The notes under the pieces: generated by a model
Databases searched by the model: none
The model's input: only the letters and a program-made list of their open reading frames with translations
What the model was told of the DNA's origin: nothing
Made by a program: the position numbers and the translations under genes
Source: UBA6215 sp964484255
Lineage (GTDB): Bacteria; Omnitrophota; Gorgyraeia; Pluralincolimonadales; Pluralincolimonadaceae
Assembly (NCBI GenBank): GCA_964484255.1
Contig: CAZAEH010000024.1
Location: 1-21,258 of the forward strand
Reading direction: 5' to 3'
DNA: 21,258 nt
Shown: piece by piece, positions 1 through 7,473 of the stretch
How positions within the stretch are numbered: the first letter of the stretch is position 1
Layout of the letters: every line of letters starts with the position of its first letter

Positions 1-184
1 TGAGACGGATTCCGGCGGTACCCGCCAGAAATATGAGATGGTTGTAGAGGCTACCTATAAGATCGCCGTGAACAAGTGGCTATATCTCCAACCCGATCTC
101 CAGTATATAATCAATCCTCACGGAGGGGACAAAGATATAGACGACGCCCTTGTTGTCGGCGCACGTGTGGGCGTAACGTTCTAA
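1..184 (+). CDS. OprB-family carbohydrate porin, C-terminal fragment
   Basis: The window opens inside this gene. The frame starting at base 2 is open to a TAA at 182-184 and gives about 60 residues. It contains an alternating aromatic/charged pattern (WLYLQPDLQYI, then NPHGGD), followed by GARVGVTF with a terminal Phe. The LQPDLQYIxNP block and the terminal aromatic residue are typical of the last strands of OprB-type carbohydrate-selective outer-membrane porins; the terminal Phe serves Bam-dependent barrel assembly. The inner-membrane sugar symporter starts only 14 bases downstream, so the pair would move a sugar across both membranes. The N-terminus and promoter lie outside the window. Identification is from memory of the family's C-terminal motif. 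Confidence 0.75.
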   Translation, partial: ETDSGGTRQKYEMVVEATYKIAVNKWLYLQPDLQYIINPHGGDKDIDDALVVGARVGVTF

Positions 185-186
185 AC

Positions 187-194
187 GGAGGGGG
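187..194 (+). promoter_or_regulatory. Ribosome binding site fixing the MFS start
   Basis: GGAGGGGG ends four bases before the ATG at 199. The longer open frame that begins at 76 overlaps the porin C-terminus and has an Arg-rich, non-conserved leader, so this site decides the start in favour of 199. Confidence 0.7.
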
Positions 195-198
195 AAAG

Positions 199-1581
199 AT
201 GGCAGAGTCTAAAGGGCATAATAACCTCTTTATTATCTATATCATCGCTTTTGTGGCGGCTTTAGCCGGCCTGCTCTTTGGTTACGACACGGGAGTTATC
301 TCAGGCGCTATACTATATATCAAAGACCAGTTCAGCCTGAACGCTGTTCTTGTGGAAAAGGTGGTCAGCGCGGTATTGTTGGGCGCAGTCATCGGCGCAG
401 CTTTCAGCGGCGCTATGGCCGATCGCCTGGGTCGCCGGCGCAGCATCGTGCTTACTGCCATACTTTTTTCCGCCGGTGCCATCGGCGCAGCATTATCTCC
501 CAGCATACCCCTATTGATCGTTTTCCGTTTTTTGATCGGGCTTGCCATCGGCGTGGCTTCTTATGTCGCCCCGCTTTACATTTCCGAGATATCCCCTCCC
601 GATGTCAGGGGAGCGTTGGTGTCATTGAACCAGCTGATGATCACCTGCGGTATCGTGGTCTCGTACCTGGTCGATTACGCGCTTACCCTCGGTAAAGACG
701 AATGGCGCTGGATGTTCGCTCTTGGCGCGGTCCCGGCCTGCATTCTTTTGATAGGGATGATATTCCTGCCCGAGTCCCCGCGCTGGCTTGTCTCGCGCGG
801 TTTTATAGACCGGGCTAAAGACGTATTAAAGCGCACGCATACCGAAGAATCGGTTGAGAAAGAGATAGAGGGTATCTCCAAGACCGCGGCTGAAAAGGAA
901 TGTTCCTGGGACCAGGTATTCAAGCCGTGGGTAAGGCCCGCGCTGATGGTCGGCATCGCACTTGCTTTTTTCCAGCAGGCGACCGGGATAAACACCATAA
1001 TATATTACGCGCCTACTATATTTGAATTTGCGGGATTTGGTTCCCACAAGGTTGCCATACTGGCTACCGTCGGCGTGGGGACCGTAAATGTACTTATGAC
1101 CCTTGTGGCCATCTGGCTGTTGGATAAGATTGGGCGTAAACCGCTGTTGTATATCGGCATGGCAGGCATGTGCTTGAGCCTGGCTGTCCTGGGTCTCGCT
1201 TTCAATACGGCGACATTATCAGGGATACTCAAATGGATAGCCGTGGTCAGCGTCCTGTTCTATATCGCTTCTTTCGCGATAAGCCTAGGCCCGATATTCT
1301 GGCTGATCATCGCCGAGATCTATCCGCTGAAGGTGCGTGGCAGGGCCATGAGTTTGGCCACGGTCGCCAACTGGGGTTTCAACATGCTGGTTGCGGCGAC
1401 ATTCCTGACCCTGACCGATAACCTCGGCAAGGCCGGGACCTTCTGGTTGTTTGCCGCGGTCTGCCTGGCGGGTATGGTCTACTGTTATTTTTACGTTCCG
1501 GAGACCAAGGGCCTTACGCTTGAACAGATAGAAGAGCACCTGCATAAGGGAGGCAACCTGAGGAAGTTGGGTTCCGAATAA
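199..1581 (+). CDS. MFS sugar:proton symporter (sugar porter family)
   Basis: This is a 460-residue inner-membrane transporter of the sugar porter subfamily (XylE/GalP/AraE/GLUT-like), with about 12 hydrophobic segments. Visible signature motifs are GYDTGVISG in TM1 (residues 28-36), DRLGRRR in the TM2-TM3 loop (75-81), PESPRWL at the end of TM6 (191-197), QQATGIN in TM7 (259-265, the sugar-binding QQ pair), GPIFWLIIAEIYP in TM10 and PETKG after TM12 (434-438). Length and motif order are normal for the family. The start at 199 is chosen for the strong upstream Shine-Dalgarno and because the extra 41 residues of the longer frame read through porin sequence. The substrate cannot be read from sequence; the GH130 and GT4 neighbours suggest a hexose or a mannose-containing sugar (inference). 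It lies in one co-directional block with the porin and GH130 genes. Confidence 0.92.
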   Translation: MAESKGHNNLFIIYIIAFVAALAGLLFGYDTGVISGAILYIKDQFSLNAVLVEKVVSAVLLGAVIGAAFSGAMADRLGRRRSIVLTAILFSAGAIGAALSPSIPLLIVFRFLIGLAIGVASYVAPLYISEISPPDVRGALVSLNQLMITCGIVVSYLVDYALTLGKDEWRWMFALGAVPACILLIGMIFLPESPRWLVSRGFIDRAKDVLKRTHTEESVEKEIEGISKTAAEKECSWDQVFKPWVRPALMVGIALAFFQQATGINTIIYYAPTIFEFAGFGSHKVAILATVGVGTVNVLMTLVAIWLLDKIGRKPLLYIGMAGMCLSLAVLGLAFNTATLSGILKWIAVVSVLFYIASFAISLGPIFWLIIAEIYPLKVRGRAMSLATVANWGFNMLVAATFLTLTDNLGKAGTFWLFAAVCLAGMVYCYFYVPETKGLTLEQIEEHLHKGGNLRKLGSE

Positions 1582-1611
1582 ATACAGAGGAGATCGTCAG
1601 AAAAATATATA

Positions 1612-2637
1612 ATGGTCAAAATCTACAACGAGGGCGTAATACTTGAAAGTTCTGGGAACGGGTTTGATGACCAGGCGGTGCTGAATCCCGCCTGTGTTGA
1701 ATTAGACGGCGTAACAAATATGTTTTACAGGGGCATAAGGCGCGGGGACATGTCCTCATCGATAGGCCGCTGCCGGTTGGTCGGTAATAAGGTCGTGGAA
1801 AGGTCCGATAAGCCCGTTCTTTTCCCGGAATACGATTACGAGAAAATGGGCGTAGAAGACCCCCGCATAGTCTTTCTCGACGGGACATATTACCTTTTTT
1901 ATACGGCCTACGACGGGAGGAACGCCCTGTTCGCTTATGCTACGAGCACGGACCTCGTCAATTTTGTCAAGCACGGGGTGATCTCCCCGCGCATTACCTA
2001 TGCAGAGGCGGGCAGCCTATTCGGCTGTTCCAAGGTCAGGATGAGGGAGAAGTATTTCATCTTCGAGTCGTATATAAGGCACAGGCAGGGCGATGATATA
2101 TTGCTGTGGGAGAAGGATGCCTTTATCTTCCCGAAGAAATTCAATAACAGGTTTTTGCTGGTCCACCGCATCCTTCCGGGGATACAGGGAATATATTTTG
2201 AGGATTTCAAGGACCTTACCGACGATTACTGGAGGGATAATCTCAAGGAGCTGGGCAGTTACGTTTTACTGGACCCCGAATACGGTTTTGAGAGCAGGAA
2301 CATAGGCGGGGGATGCCCGCCTATCGAGACCAAGGACGGCTGGTTATTGATCTATCATGCCGTTGAGGACTCCCGCTATGGCAGGATCTATCACGCCGCT
2401 GCTGCTTTGCTGGATATCAACGATCCGTCCAGGGTAATAGGCCGCCTGAAGCGGCCCCTCTTTTCCCCGACAGAGCCGTGGGAGAAACGCGGAGATGTCA
2501 ATAACGTCGTATTCCCTACAAGCACCATATTAAGGGACGGCAGGTTGTATATATATTATGGTGCGGCAGATAAGCTTATAGCGGCAAGGTCCGTTCCCCT
2601 GGAGGAAATCTTGAAAGAGCTTAAAAACAGTGGTTGA
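1612..2637 (+). CDS. GH130 family beta-mannoside phosphorylase / glycosidase-like protein
   Basis: The 341-residue protein has the five-bladed beta-propeller pattern of glycoside hydrolase family 130: repeated blades ending in short aromatic strands, and the GVEDPR motif with Asp83, the position of the family's general acid. Other blade motifs are YYLFYTAYDG, GGGCPPIETKDGWLLIYHAVED and YIYYGAADK near the end, which is the usual GH130 C-terminal blade. Characterised GH130 enzymes phosphorolyse beta-1,4- or beta-1,2-mannosides to mannose-1-phosphate; a few are hydrolases. No signal peptide is visible, so it acts in the cytosol, fitting phosphorolysis of imported oligosaccharide. The nearest purine-rich site (1587-1594) is unusually far from the ATG, about 17 bases, but no in-frame alternative start exists. 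The next gene follows in the same frame after a single TGA. The subfamily and linkage are not decidable here. Confidence 0.88.
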   Translation: MVKIYNEGVILESSGNGFDDQAVLNPACVELDGVTNMFYRGIRRGDMSSSIGRCRLVGNKVVERSDKPVLFPEYDYEKMGVEDPRIVFLDGTYYLFYTAYDGRNALFAYATSTDLVNFVKHGVISPRITYAEAGSLFGCSKVRMREKYFIFESYIRHRQGDDILLWEKDAFIFPKKFNNRFLLVHRILPGIQGIYFEDFKDLTDDYWRDNLKELGSYVLLDPEYGFESRNIGGGCPPIETKDGWLLIYHAVEDSRYGRIYHAAAALLDINDPSRVIGRLKRPLFSPTEPWEKRGDVNNVVFPTSTILRDGRLYIYYGAADKLIAARSVPLEEILKELKNSG

Positions 2638-2643
2638 TGTTTC

Positions 2644-4917
2644 TTGTTAAAAGTAAAAAAACCGCCTAAAGTAGTTTACCTGTCCACTTTTCCCCCGAGG
2701 GAGTGCGGTATCGCCACCTTCACATCCGACCTTACGGCCGCGATGGACGACTTGCTTGGACCTGCCATCGAGTCATGCATAGCGGCTGTGAACACGGATG
2801 ATATATCCCGTTATAAGTATCCCAGGAAGGTTATTTTCCAGATAGACCAGTTTTCAAGGCAGGAATATACCGATACGGCTGAAAAGATCAATGCCATGGA
2901 AGATGTCAAGCTTGTGAATATACAGCATGAGTTCGGCATCTTCGGGGGTGATAACGGTTCTCATATAATATCTTTCCTGGATACGTTAAAAAAACCTTCG
3001 GTCGTGACCTTTCACACCGTCCTTCCTAAACAGGGAGAGGACCTTTGCGGCATAGTACGATCGATATCAGGGAAAGCGGACGGGGTGACGGTTATGACGG
3101 GGCTTTCGAAGGACATTCTTATCCGGGAGTACGGGATACCCGCGGAAAAGATCTCGGTCATCCCCCACGGGATCCACTCGATCCCGTACAGCCCGAGCGC
3201 GAAGTCTAAATCCGCTTTACACCTTTCCGGGAAAGTGGTCCTCCTGACGTTCGGGTTCCTAAGCAGGGGGAAGGGTATAGAATACGTGATAGAGGCGCTG
3301 CCTAAGGTCGTCAATGACTACCCGGACCTGATCTACATAATCCTGGGTGTCACACATCCGAATGTGCTGAAGGAAGAAGGGGAGGCCTACCGCAATTCCC
3401 TGATAAAAAAGGTACGTGATCTCAAGTTGTCTTCCCACGTGAATTTTTATAATGAGTATGTAACCCTGGAAGAACTTCTCCAATTCTTGAGGGCCGCCGA
3501 TATTTATATATCGCCGTCCCTTAACCCGAATCAGGCTGTTTCGGGGACCCTTTCTTATGCCATGGGGTCCGGGAGGACGGTTGTTTCCACTCCCTTTGCG
3601 CAGGCCAAGGAGATAGTGACCCCGGAAGTCGGTATGCTGGTGAGCTTCAGGGAGCCCGATCCCTATGCCGACGCCCTGACGAAGCTCCTTAAGGATCCGC
3701 TCCTCAGGGAGCAGCTCGGGAAGAACGCCTATTTCAGGACCCGTAACATGACGTGGGAAAACGTCGCCATAGAATATTCAAAGTTGTTCTCAAGGTTCTC
3801 CCGTGATATCGCCGAAGTAAGCGCGCGTAAAAAGATCCCCAGGATCAACCTTGGCCATATGTTCCACCTTACGGACAGTTTCGGGATAATACAATTTTCC
3901 AGGCTGTCTTTACCGGCCGTTTCGTCGGGCTATACGCTTGATGACAACGCGCGGGCGCTTATAGTCGCATGTTTATATTACGGAGAATTAGGAAGGGCGG
4001 TCAAGGCCGTTTCTCTCGAGAAACAGAAAGACGACCTGCTCAAGCGCATAATGATATACCTGCGCTTCATCGAATTTGTCCTGCGGGAAGAAGGTATTTT
4101 TTACAATTACGTCGGCGCCGACAGGACGATAGATATAGAACTGAATAAAAAAGAGAACCTTGACGATGCCAATGGGAGGGTTATTTGGGCGTTGGGGGTC
4201 TGTTCCGCTTCCGGTTTCCTCCCGGCCGGCGTAAGGGATAAGGCCATGTCGCTTTTGAAGAGAAGGATAGAAAAATATAAGATGCCCGAATCCCCGAGGT
4301 CCGCCGCATTCTATATTAAGGGCATCCGCCTTCTCTTAGGCAATACCGGCGAGATGGCCGGTAAGGACCTGGAGAAGGAATTGATCGCGCATTGCGACAG
4401 GCTGGTATCCCTTTATCGCGGGGTATCTTCCGGGGACTGGCAGTGGTTTGAGGATTACCTGACTTATTCAAACGCCGTCCTGCCCGAAGCCCTAATCATG
4501 GGGTACCAACGGACCGGCAACGGCGAATACCTGGATATAGGAAAAAAGACGCTCGATTTCCTTATGCAGAAAACTTTCCTGGACGGGATATACTCGCCTA
4601 TAGGCCAGGACGGCTGGCACCATAAGACCGGGGAACGCCGCTATTTCGACCAACAGCCCGAAGATGTATCGGCTATGGTTTGTGCGCTTGCAACGGCGTA
4701 TTCGATAATCGGGGACGATATTTATAAGAAATCCATACATGAGGCCTTTAACTGGTTTTTAGGCGATAACTGCCTGAAACAGGTTGTTTACGACAGGACT
4801 ACAGGCGGTTGTTACGACGGGGTAGGAGAGGGTTACATCAACCTTAACCAGGGGGCGGAGTCTACGGTATCGTACCTTTTGGCGAGGCTTGCTATCGCGT
4901 CGCTTAATAACAGTTAA
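2644..4917 (+). CDS. Two-domain GT4 glycosyltransferase with C-terminal six-hairpin-like domain
   Basis: The 757-residue protein starts at a TTG. Residues 1 to about 385 are a GT-B, GT4-type transferase: an N-terminal Rossmann half beginning VVYLSTFPPRECGIATF, then IPHGIH, FGFLSRGKGIEYVIEALP (donor side) and a late NPNQAVSGTLSYAMGSG block. At the usual nucleotide-sugar E-x7-E site it has Gln297 and Tyr305 instead of Glu. Residues from about 395 to 757 are helical with a TLDDNARAL motif (Asp433, Asp434, Asn435, Arg437) and repeated hydrophobic hairpins, resembling six-hairpin (alpha/alpha) glycosidase-type domains. GT4 proteins with this tail, next to GH130 genes, are known in anaerobes; the product is likely a mannoside (inference). 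TTG2644 is the only start that keeps the conserved first strand. It sits two codons after the GH130 stop, in the same frame, so translation is probably coupled. No clear Shine-Dalgarno precedes it. Confidence 0.85.
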   Translation: MLKVKKPPKVVYLSTFPPRECGIATFTSDLTAAMDDLLGPAIESCIAAVNTDDISRYKYPRKVIFQIDQFSRQEYTDTAEKINAMEDVKLVNIQHEFGIFGGDNGSHIISFLDTLKKPSVVTFHTVLPKQGEDLCGIVRSISGKADGVTVMTGLSKDILIREYGIPAEKISVIPHGIHSIPYSPSAKSKSALHLSGKVVLLTFGFLSRGKGIEYVIEALPKVVNDYPDLIYIILGVTHPNVLKEEGEAYRNSLIKKVRDLKLSSHVNFYNEYVTLEELLQFLRAADIYISPSLNPNQAVSGTLSYAMGSGRTVVSTPFAQAKEIVTPEVGMLVSFREPDPYADALTKLLKDPLLREQLGKNAYFRTRNMTWENVAIEYSKLFSRFSRDIAEVSARKKIPRINLGHMFHLTDSFGIIQFSRLSLPAVSSGYTLDDNARALIVACLYYGELGRAVKAVSLEKQKDDLLKRIMIYLRFIEFVLREEGIFYNYVGADRTIDIELNKKENLDDANGRVIWALGVCSASGFLPAGVRDKAMSLLKRRIEKYKMPESPRSAAFYIKGIRLLLGNTGEMAGKDLEKELIAHCDRLVSLYRGVSSGDWQWFEDYLTYSNAVLPEALIMGYQRTGNGEYLDIGKKTLDFLMQKTFLDGIYSPIGQDGWHHKTGERRYFDQQPEDVSAMVCALATAYSIIGDDIYKKSIHEAFNWFLGDNCLKQVVYDRTTGGCYDGVGEGYINLNQGAESTVSYLLARLAIASLNNS

Positions 4918-4922
4918 AAGGA

Positions 4923-5966
4923 TCAGAAGCTGTAGCGCGCGTTCAGGATCCCGCTGTGGCTGTAAAAGTCTTTCTTTATCTGGTAATCGTAATCCAGCGA
5001 GAGTTCCAGGTTAGATGCGGTTATAAGGGTAAGCCTGGCCCCTATATCGGCGCTGCTCCTGGCTGGCTGGTAACCCTGCGTAGCGAACGAAGCGCCGCCT
5101 CCCGTAAAAGCGGAAACCGATTCCTCGTCGTCGTTGACGATGTCATACAGCCATTTCGCGTGAAATTCAGGTACGAGATACCCCGCGGCGCATTTTAAAG
5201 GATAGGCCGCTTTCCCCCCGAGGCCGGATTGGACCATGTTGTAACCCTGCCTGTCCATCCTGAGGTTCAGGGCGCCGGCATCCTTTTCGGTGTAACTTTC
5301 CGTACCGAGATGCTCATATTTTATTGAGGCCAGAGGGGTGAGCTCAAGGCCGCCTTTCTTGAAAACATGGCCGCCTTCCAGGTAAAAGCCGTATTGGCGT
5401 CCGTGATAATCGCTGCTCGCGGTCCTGTTGACACCGGGGAAAGCTATATTCCTTTTGCCGCTGTAGCAGTTATAGGCGAAAGATACCGCGCTGTTGATGT
5501 AATCGGCGGCCTTCGAGAAAGCCGCGTATAATGTCACCTGATAGCTGTCGATATCCGTGCTGTTTGAGTTATCCTTTGACTTTATATCGTCGCGGGCATA
5601 TCCGAAACTTCCGCCGAGCCTTATATCTTCCAATACCAGCCTGTCGCATCCCATCGAAGTGCCGTAGACCTTGGCCCTGTATCCGTTGCTGAAACCGCGC
5701 GGGTCCTGATGAAGGTAGGAACCGAACCCTTTTGCCCAAATGGCGGTATTGGCCGGCGCTTCACCCGCGGATACGCCGGTCCCGGAAGAGGGGACACTGG
5801 CAAATCTCATGTCGTTCAGATGGTCCACTACGTTGCCTATAAAGCCGTCGAAGGTCAGGTGGTTGACCTGGGGCAGGCTGTTGTCAACCTGGGGGATCAA
5901 TGTATCAAGGGCGGAAGCGACCTCGGTCTCGTTTAATCCTTCGAGCGTATTAAGTATTCCCGCCAT
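4923..5966 (-). CDS. Autotransporter beta-barrel domain portion
   Basis: This is the 347-residue frame from the first ATG after the amber codon. The last roughly 250 residues are an autotransporter outer-membrane beta domain. It begins near NTAIWAKGFGSYLHQD, continues with alternating amphipathic strands (YGTSMGCDRL, IRLGGSFGYARDD, QYGFYLEGGHVF) and ends ...LNARYSF with a C-terminal Phe for barrel insertion. The ATG at 5966 has an AGGAG only two bases upstream, a poor spacing, and the predicted N-terminus has no signal peptide. Translation from here alone would give a barrel that cannot be exported. It is best read as the 3' part of the interrupted gene rather than as an independent protein. 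Confidence 0.7.
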   Translation of the reverse strand: MAGILNTLEGLNETEVASALDTLIPQVDNSLPQVNHLTFDGFIGNVVDHLNDMRFASVPSSGTGVSAGEAPANTAIWAKGFGSYLHQDPRGFSNGYRAKVYGTSMGCDRLVLEDIRLGGSFGYARDDIKSKDNSNSTDIDSYQVTLYAAFSKAADYINSAVSFAYNCYSGKRNIAFPGVNRTASSDYHGRQYGFYLEGGHVFKKGGLELTPLASIKYEHLGTESYTEKDAGALNLRMDRQGYNMVQSGLGGKAAYPLKCAAGYLVPEFHAKWLYDIVNDDEESVSAFTGGGASFATQGYQPARSSADIGARLTLITASNLELSLDYDYQIKKDFYSHSGILNARYSF

Positions 5967-6197
5967 ATCTCCTTTAGGGTTCGGGATGTTATCGAGGACT
6001 GTTGCGGCGGCTCTTGCATTGCTATTTCCTGCCGTCCCGGCAAATCCGGCGTGACCGCCCCCTGAGGGGGAAGAGCGCTTGGCCGTAAGGATAAGGTTCC
6101 CGTCAATAGTAGAATATGTAAAGGAATAATACGGGCTGCTTGATGTGACTGTGGAAAAATTATAGGTAGAACCCGAGGCGCCGTCTATTATCGTAAG

Positions 6198-6200
6198 CTA
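6198..6200 (-). other. In-frame amber (TAG) codon within autotransporter gene
   Basis: Minus-strand codons around the site read GAT AAA GCC TAG CTT ACG ATA. The frames on both sides are identical, and the residues just after the TAG (LTIIDGAS) are what autotransporters normally carry here. The change is a single-codon event, not a frameshift. Confidence 0.8.
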
Positions 6201-7367
6201 GGCTTTATCTGCGAGGTAGCCGCTGAGAGTGATATCAAGGGAATCCGCATTTACCGTAGCGACCCCCGTTGAAGTAATGCTGCCGTAACTGCTCAAGGAA
6301 TATATTTCGACGCCTAAGGAATTGGATATGGCCAAGGCGCCGCCGACGTTGAGGACCGATCCGGCATCAAGTTGTATATCATGGAAATTGGCGCTGCCTG
6401 TTACCGTGTTTGTTCCGGCATAAACACGCCCATTCCAAGCATTACCTGTGCTTCCTATGTCCCCGGTTATGGTCGTATTTGCTGAGGCATCGGCGGAAGA
6501 ACCATTGTAACCGAAATTAACCGTTGCGCCGCCCGTCGCGCCTTCATTTTTCAAGTTGCCGATGATGGAAGAGCTGCCGTATACATTTAGCACATTCCCT
6601 GTCGAAGTCCCGCTTGTGCCTAAAAATACAGCATTGTAAGCGTTGGACTGGATGATGCCATTATTATTGACGGTCGTATCGCTTGCTTGCGCCCTGAAGG
6701 CGGCTACGCCGTCGTACCAGATATTGGTAGATTGTATAGTCCCGGAATTGGTTACGGTACAACCGTCGTAATTAAGGTCTATGGCGTTGCCGCAATAAGT
6801 GTTTACTTTCACGAGTCCGGTTGAAGCGATGGCAATAGTCGAACCGACGCCGGACACGATCCCTCCTTCGTAGTTATTGTATCCGCCGCCCGTACGGCCG
6901 TCCCTGTTGTATGTCCAAACGGTGCCGGCGATACGGATGTCGGCATAGTCGCCGGTATAGATGGCGACGGCGCTTATGCCGGCATTGCCTATGGGATCAT
7001 ACCCGTAATTCTCGACCAGGGCCCCGCTTTCAATGGTGATGTCGGCATAGTCACCCAGATAAATGACCCTGCCGGCTGAATTGGCCGAACCGCCGCTGCT
7101 GTATCCCTGCGCTGTCATCTTTGCCCCGGATTTGACGGTTACGGTAACATTATCCGCCGAGGCGCCGCTTATACCGTGGGAAGTGCCTGTTACGTTCCAG
7201 TTTGCGGAGCTTTCTACGAGGACGGTGTCGTTTAAAAATACGGGTAAAGTCGAAGTGCGCGATCCGCTGATGTCATAGTCGGTTGCTAAGAGAAGGGAGC
7301 ACGGCATTAACAGGCAGTAGAATGCGGATAGGCAACCGGATATAAATAGTATTTTTCGTATTTTCAT
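6198..7367 (-). CDS. Autotransporter passenger portion up to the amber stop
   Basis: This part encodes 389 residues. It starts with a Sec signal peptide: positive MKIRK, a hydrophobic stretch to about residue 27, and a likely cleavage near Ala28 (LLLA-TDYD). The rest is a right-handed beta-helix type passenger with many short G-x-x-x-N/T strands, for example the repeated DYADI-I-SGALVENYG and VNNNGIIQSNAYNAV patterns, rich in Ser, Thr, Gly and Asn and with few Cys. The start at 7367 is preferred over the upstream in-frame ATG at 7418. That leader does not look like a signal peptide, and the promoter -10 element lies between the two. It stops at TAG 6200-6198 with ...GYLADKA. Passenger function (adhesion or surface layer) cannot be read from sequence. 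Confidence 0.7.
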   Translation of the reverse strand: MKIRKILFISGCLSAFYCLLMPCSLLLATDYDISGSRTSTLPVFLNDTVLVESSANWNVTGTSHGISGASADNVTVTVKSGAKMTAQGYSSGGSANSAGRVIYLGDYADITIESGALVENYGYDPIGNAGISAVAIYTGDYADIRIAGTVWTYNRDGRTGGGYNNYEGGIVSGVGSTIAIASTGLVKVNTYCGNAIDLNYDGCTVTNSGTIQSTNIWYDGVAAFRAQASDTTVNNNGIIQSNAYNAVFLGTSGTSTGNVLNVYGSSSIIGNLKNEGATGGATVNFGYNGSSADASANTTITGDIGSTGNAWNGRVYAGTNTVTGSANFHDIQLDAGSVLNVGGALAISNSLGVEIYSLSSYGSITSTGVATVNADSLDITLSGYLADKA

Positions 7368-7389
7368 AATACCCGCCTTCGTTGAACGA

Positions 7390-7418
7390 ATTATACTATT
7401 ATAGAACAAAATCGTCAA
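7390..7418 (-). promoter_or_regulatory. Sigma70-type promoter for the autotransporter
   Basis: Read on the minus strand, TTGACG (7418-7413) is followed after 17 bases by TATAAT (7395-7390). Spacing is ideal and the match is 11 of 12. A second TATAAT lies at 7403-7398. Transcription would start near 7383, giving a leader of about 15 bases before ATG 7367, which carries an AAGG-containing purine run. Confidence 0.65.
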
Positions 7419-7430
7419 TTAAGATGTTAT

Positions 7431-7460
7431 TTGTGCGCCTTTACTCTTTTGTGATACAAT
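7431..7460 (+). promoter_or_regulatory. Possible promoter for the ior operon
   Basis: TACAAT at 7455-7460 is a good -10 match, with TTGTGC 18 bases upstream as a poor -35 (3 of 6). If real, the transcript begins about 7 bases before the iorA ATG, so the message would be nearly leaderless, in keeping with the lack of a Shine-Dalgarno. It is the only candidate in this short divergent region. Confidence 0.3.
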
Positions 7461-7473
7461 ACTCCTACCTCAA

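Larger units (their letters stand above)
4923..7367 (-). pseudogene. Autotransporter (signal peptide-passenger-barrel) interrupted by an in-frame TAG
   Basis: Reading the minus strand from ATG 7367 to TGA 4923 gives one uninterrupted frame of 814 codons except for a single TAG at 6200-6198. The segment after the TAG continues as good autotransporter sequence in the same frame (LTIIDGASGSTYNF, then a Gly/Ser-rich linker), which is the usual junction from passenger to barrel. The two pieces are therefore one gene: signal peptide, beta-helical passenger of about 390 residues, linker, and a barrel of about 250 residues ending in Phe. Without readthrough the passenger would lose its barrel and not reach the surface. 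The cause may be a recent nonsense mutation (one base from CAG or AAG), programmed amber readthrough, or a base error. The gene is convergent with the GT4 gene; the stops are 5 bases apart with no room for a terminator between them. Confidence 0.8.

Noticed and set aside
76..198. Upstream extension of the MFS transporter gene to an ATG at 76
   Set aside because: It overlaps the porin C-terminus in another frame, adds an Arg-rich non-membrane leader, and bypasses the strong Shine-Dalgarno directly before ATG 199.
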